Of a DNA stretch of 64,000 nucleotides, positions 61,231 to 64,000 are shown one piece after another. The translations under genes and the position numbers were made by a program. Source of the stretch: Hyaloraphidium curvatum (taxonomy: Eukaryota; Monoblepharomycota; Hyaloraphidiomycetes; Hyaloraphidiales; Hyaloraphidiaceae); NCBI GenBank assembly GCA_025558095.1, contig JAIVFI010000006.1, positions 310,001 to 374,000 of the forward strand, in the 5' to 3' direction. Each line of letters starts with the position of its first letter. Position 1 is the first letter of the stretch. The notes under the pieces are model-generated. The model ran no database searches. It was not told where the DNA came from and worked only from the letters and a program-made list of their open reading frames with translations.

Positions 61231-63923
61231 ATGGACCCGTGCCGCGTCCTGGAAGGGCTGCTTTCGCAGTACCTGTCAGTGGACGACGCATCGGTCCATA
61301 AAGATCTGAGAACGGTGCTCAGTGTGCTCGTGGGGCAGAATCTGCTGCGAAGGGCCGCCGATGCCGCTTCGACAACGGACGGAACCGGACACCTGGGCAA
61401 GAGGCGACGTGCAGCCGAAACAGCACTGTCTGGCCCCCGTAGGACAGAAGGAAGCTCTGTTTCCGCTTGGAGCAGTGTCCAGTCCAAGTGGACTACTAGA
61501 GTCGCGTCGCTATGCAGCTCGGACGTGACCTCGGCGCGGCTCGCCGGACTCAGTCTTGCTTCCGCATCGGCCGATCAGCTTCCGCATCTCGTTGAGACTC
61601 AGTTGGCAACGTGGTCTTCTTCCGGTCTGGCGACTCTGAACGTGGGTGCCAGGGCCTCTACGTTTGTGTCGGGGCCTACTCACGCTGTCTGGAACAGCGT
61701 CCGACCACCAAAGCCGCCAAAGCGTTTGTCGTGGAGGCGCTTTCGGCTCTGTACCGGTCGACCAAGGCGTTTCCCGATGTCACCCGCGCGGTGACTGCCA
61801 CGCACGTGCCCAAGTTCCTTGCGACGGCCCTGTCAATCGTTCGGGCGGATGCGTCCCTTGCACCTCGATGCCTTCACGCCATGGGCAGCCTGATGGCTGT
61901 GCATCCTGGCATCTGCAAGCTAGCTATCCAAAGCATCCAAACCGGGTGCCTGGAGCTCGTCGAGCGCGCAGCAACGACGGAGGACGCTGGTATCGCCATC
62001 CGAATTCTTTCGCAGACGGTGGGCCTGTTGGGTAGAGCCGGTGCGGCGGAGGCATGGTCGTCCATGGCTGAGAGAGCCCTGGGATCTTGCCACGATGAGC
62101 TTGGGGCCCTGCTGCAATGTGTGCAGGAAGGTAGCGTTCAAGCGCCCGGTAGCTTGGTGTTTCCTGACTGAAGGTTCGCCAGAGCAAGCCCACGCCGTTT
62201 ACACAGGCGAGCTGCTGTTGCCTCGCCTTGACGACGGATCCGATGAGGAGCTTTTTGCCCTTTTGGAACGTCGTCTTGCGCGAGTTTCATGTTTTTTGCT
62301 CCTTCTCTCGAATCTCTATGAACTCGAGCTCGACGTCCATGTGCGGACTCCGGCCGAACGAACTCTGGCACTCCTCTCGAGGATTTTCGCCGTGTCGCCA
62401 GCAACTGCACCAAAGTCGGCAGGCTACAAGCTGGAAGCTACAGTGCTTATTGGGTCACTGCCGCGACTCTATCCTTTGTGCACGGAGCTCATGATTGCGA
62501 TGTGTTCACGGTGCGCGAGCAGTTCCCTTCCATCCTCGGTTCCGGTCTGATATCGCCATCGCTCGCTCAGAATTCGCGATCTGGTGCTGCAATGTTCATC
62601 GGTAACTCGCAATCTCATTCGGCGAATCATTGGGTTTTCCGATGAGAAACCGTGCGTACTTATAAGGCTTTGCATGCGGTCCATTTCTAAAGCACTTTCC
62701 AAACTCCAGCCTCCTTCGCCATGCTGCGTACACGTTGGTGGAGAAGGTGGCGATGGAGGCGGGCGTGGGTTGCCTTTACGTCGTCGTCGACACCATATTG
62801 GAGTCAGTTCTTGGGGATCTTGGACTTATTGCAAACAGCGTTGCGGCCCTTCAGCGCGACACAGAGGCCCGCTTGTCAGCAACGGATGTCGGTGGGAAAC
62901 GATCAGCGGACAAGGGGTCAGCGACTTTAGCCGCAGGTCGACCAAGGTTGTGTCAGCGCTCGGTGAAGACTGGAGTGCTAGCTGCGCGTGCAGCAGCCGC
63001 CTTGGTCGCGTGCATGGGCACGGCGCTCGATAGCGAGCTGCGCGCTGAACTGGATTCGCTGGTGACCTCTATGCTATTTCAAGCTACCGATCAGCTTCCG
63101 TCCGAGCTTGCTGTGGAGCTTTTACGCTACTGTTCCATTTCATGCTGCTGCAGTGGTGCTGCGCTTCCGAGCCATCTCACGTCTGCGGCGCAGCTTACTC
63201 TGTCGGGATCGCATAGCGCAATACCCGAGGTGCGTCTCTCTTTTGCAAGGGTTCGAAATTCGCAACCCACATACCATTCAGATACGAGCGACGTCGAATG
63301 ACATCGTGTTGCGGCTCGATCCGCTGTTCCGGCCCAGATTACCACCGCTGCAGCGCGTCGAAGAGGCCAATGCGTACGGCGTGGCCCCTACTCCCGCTGT
63401 CACTTCGCAGTCGTTGCAGGCAACAGAGGCGTTCGGTCTCCCGTCTTCGCTGAACGCAGTCGCCTTAGCGACCGCGGATCCAGAGACCAGCCTCGGGACA
63501 CCGGCGCAACCGCGGGGGGGAAAAGGACCGGATCCCGATCGAACCGAAGTCGGCGGGCAGCCGTTGCCGCCGTTCGACGCTGGAGAGCAGCTCGCAGGGA
63601 CGAGGGACGGTCGTTCCAGCGCCATTGCTCGGGCAAACGGTCCGCAGACAAACAGAGGCACTACGGGGTTCGCCGAGGCGTCGAGCATAGAGCTGGATGT
63701 CGCTCGTCCCGCTTTTTCGACTCAAACGCCCCTGGTTGCCACGGAGCTCACGAAGCCCGAACCAGTCAAGCCAGCCTCCGGAGCAGCGGCCAGTCACCGA
63801 GAGCGAGCCGGCATTTCCTTTGCGGACGATGACTCGGATTCGGACGTGATTCCGGACATTGTGTTGCACGGATCGGGCGATGATTCGGACGAAGGCGAAG
63901 ACCGGGATGAGATGGCGGACTAG
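61231..63923 (+). CDS. PELP1/RIX1-like ribosome biogenesis protein
   Basis: Six exons (61231-61641, 61698-62130, 62174-62510, 62571-62651, 62710-63229, 63282-63923) give about 807 aa. The first ~590 residues are alpha-helical repeats with the RIX1-type start and conserved blocks near R-P-T-T-K-A-A-K-A-F and S-C-F-L-L-L-L-S-N-L. C-terminal half: D-I-V-L-R-L-D-P-L-F-R-P-R-L-P-P, characteristic of PELP1/RIX1, then a disordered, acidic tail (D-D-D-S-D-S-D, E-G-E-D-R-D-E). In the Rix1 complex (with Ipi1/TEX10 and Ipi3/WDR18) it supports ITS2 removal and Rea1-driven remodelling of pre-60S particles. Intron 2 is only 43 nt with an AAG acceptor, the shortest in the window. Confidence 0.78.
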
Positions 63924-64000
63924 CTCAATTGAAAATCCGTGTTCGGATACCTCAAGCTCCCATGCACAAGACTTTCGCGTCGATCCGCATCAATCTTCGC
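63924..64000. other. Window end, downstream of PELP1/RIX1-like gene
   Basis: 77 bp after the stop; no gene or signal can be supported. Confidence 0.3.

Overview
This is nuclear DNA from a eukaryote, most likely an early-diverging fungus or close opisthokont relative. It is GC-rich and gene-dense. I reconstructed 30 protein-coding genes with about 101 spliceosomal introns by joining reading frames at GT...AG boundaries and checking that phase closes. Most introns are 49-63 nt; the full range is 43-116 nt. Donors are mostly GTGCGT, GTGGGT or GTGAGT, and CTGAC/CTAAC-like branch points are common. Fungal hints are a fused PGAP2+PGAP2IP Cwh43 gene and a Cdc4/Pop1-type F-box/WD40 protein. TMEM43, a Kv-type channel and a CENP-E-like kinesin are more typical of animals and zoosporic fungi. 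No rRNA, tRNA, CRISPR array or transposon was seen. No species can be named from the sequence alone.

Layout. 0-9 kb: TMEM43-like protein, class-III aminotransferase, an unknown type I membrane protein, a voltage-gated K+ channel, a mitochondrial PPR protein. 9-18 kb: VPS22 (ESCRT-II), a UBZ-finger/PIP-box protein, NDUFS6, a membrane-anchored ubiquitin protease, a Cdc4/FBXW7-like F-box protein. 18-27 kb: a sulfotransferase and a TylF-like methyltransferase (tail to tail, both with N-terminal anchors), CWH43, mitochondrial bL19m, ARL1. 27-35 kb: PP2A B'' subunit, L-asparaginase with ankyrin repeats, a second ankyrin protein. 35-45 kb: TIM50, ESF2/ABT1, a CS-Sel1-TM protein, a 75-aa protein, mS29/DAP3, a septin, mL50. 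45-64 kb: NOC4, FIP1, a 69-aa RING protein, a giant kinesin of about 1850 aa, a mucin-like membrane protein with 18 exons, and a PELP1/RIX1-like ribosome biogenesis factor ending at 63.9 kb.

Neighbouring genes are mostly unrelated housekeeping genes, as expected for a compact eukaryotic genome, but many are arranged head to head across 100-250 bp. Mitochondrial genes are often paired with other growth genes: TIM50 with ESF2, mL50 with NOC4, bL19m with CWH43, NDUFS6 with the UBZ protein. The points most worth follow-up are the mucin gene built by exon-plus-intron duplication, the kinesin with a CENP-E-like CaaX-type tail, the UBZ/PIP protein, and the frequent AAG 3' splice sites.
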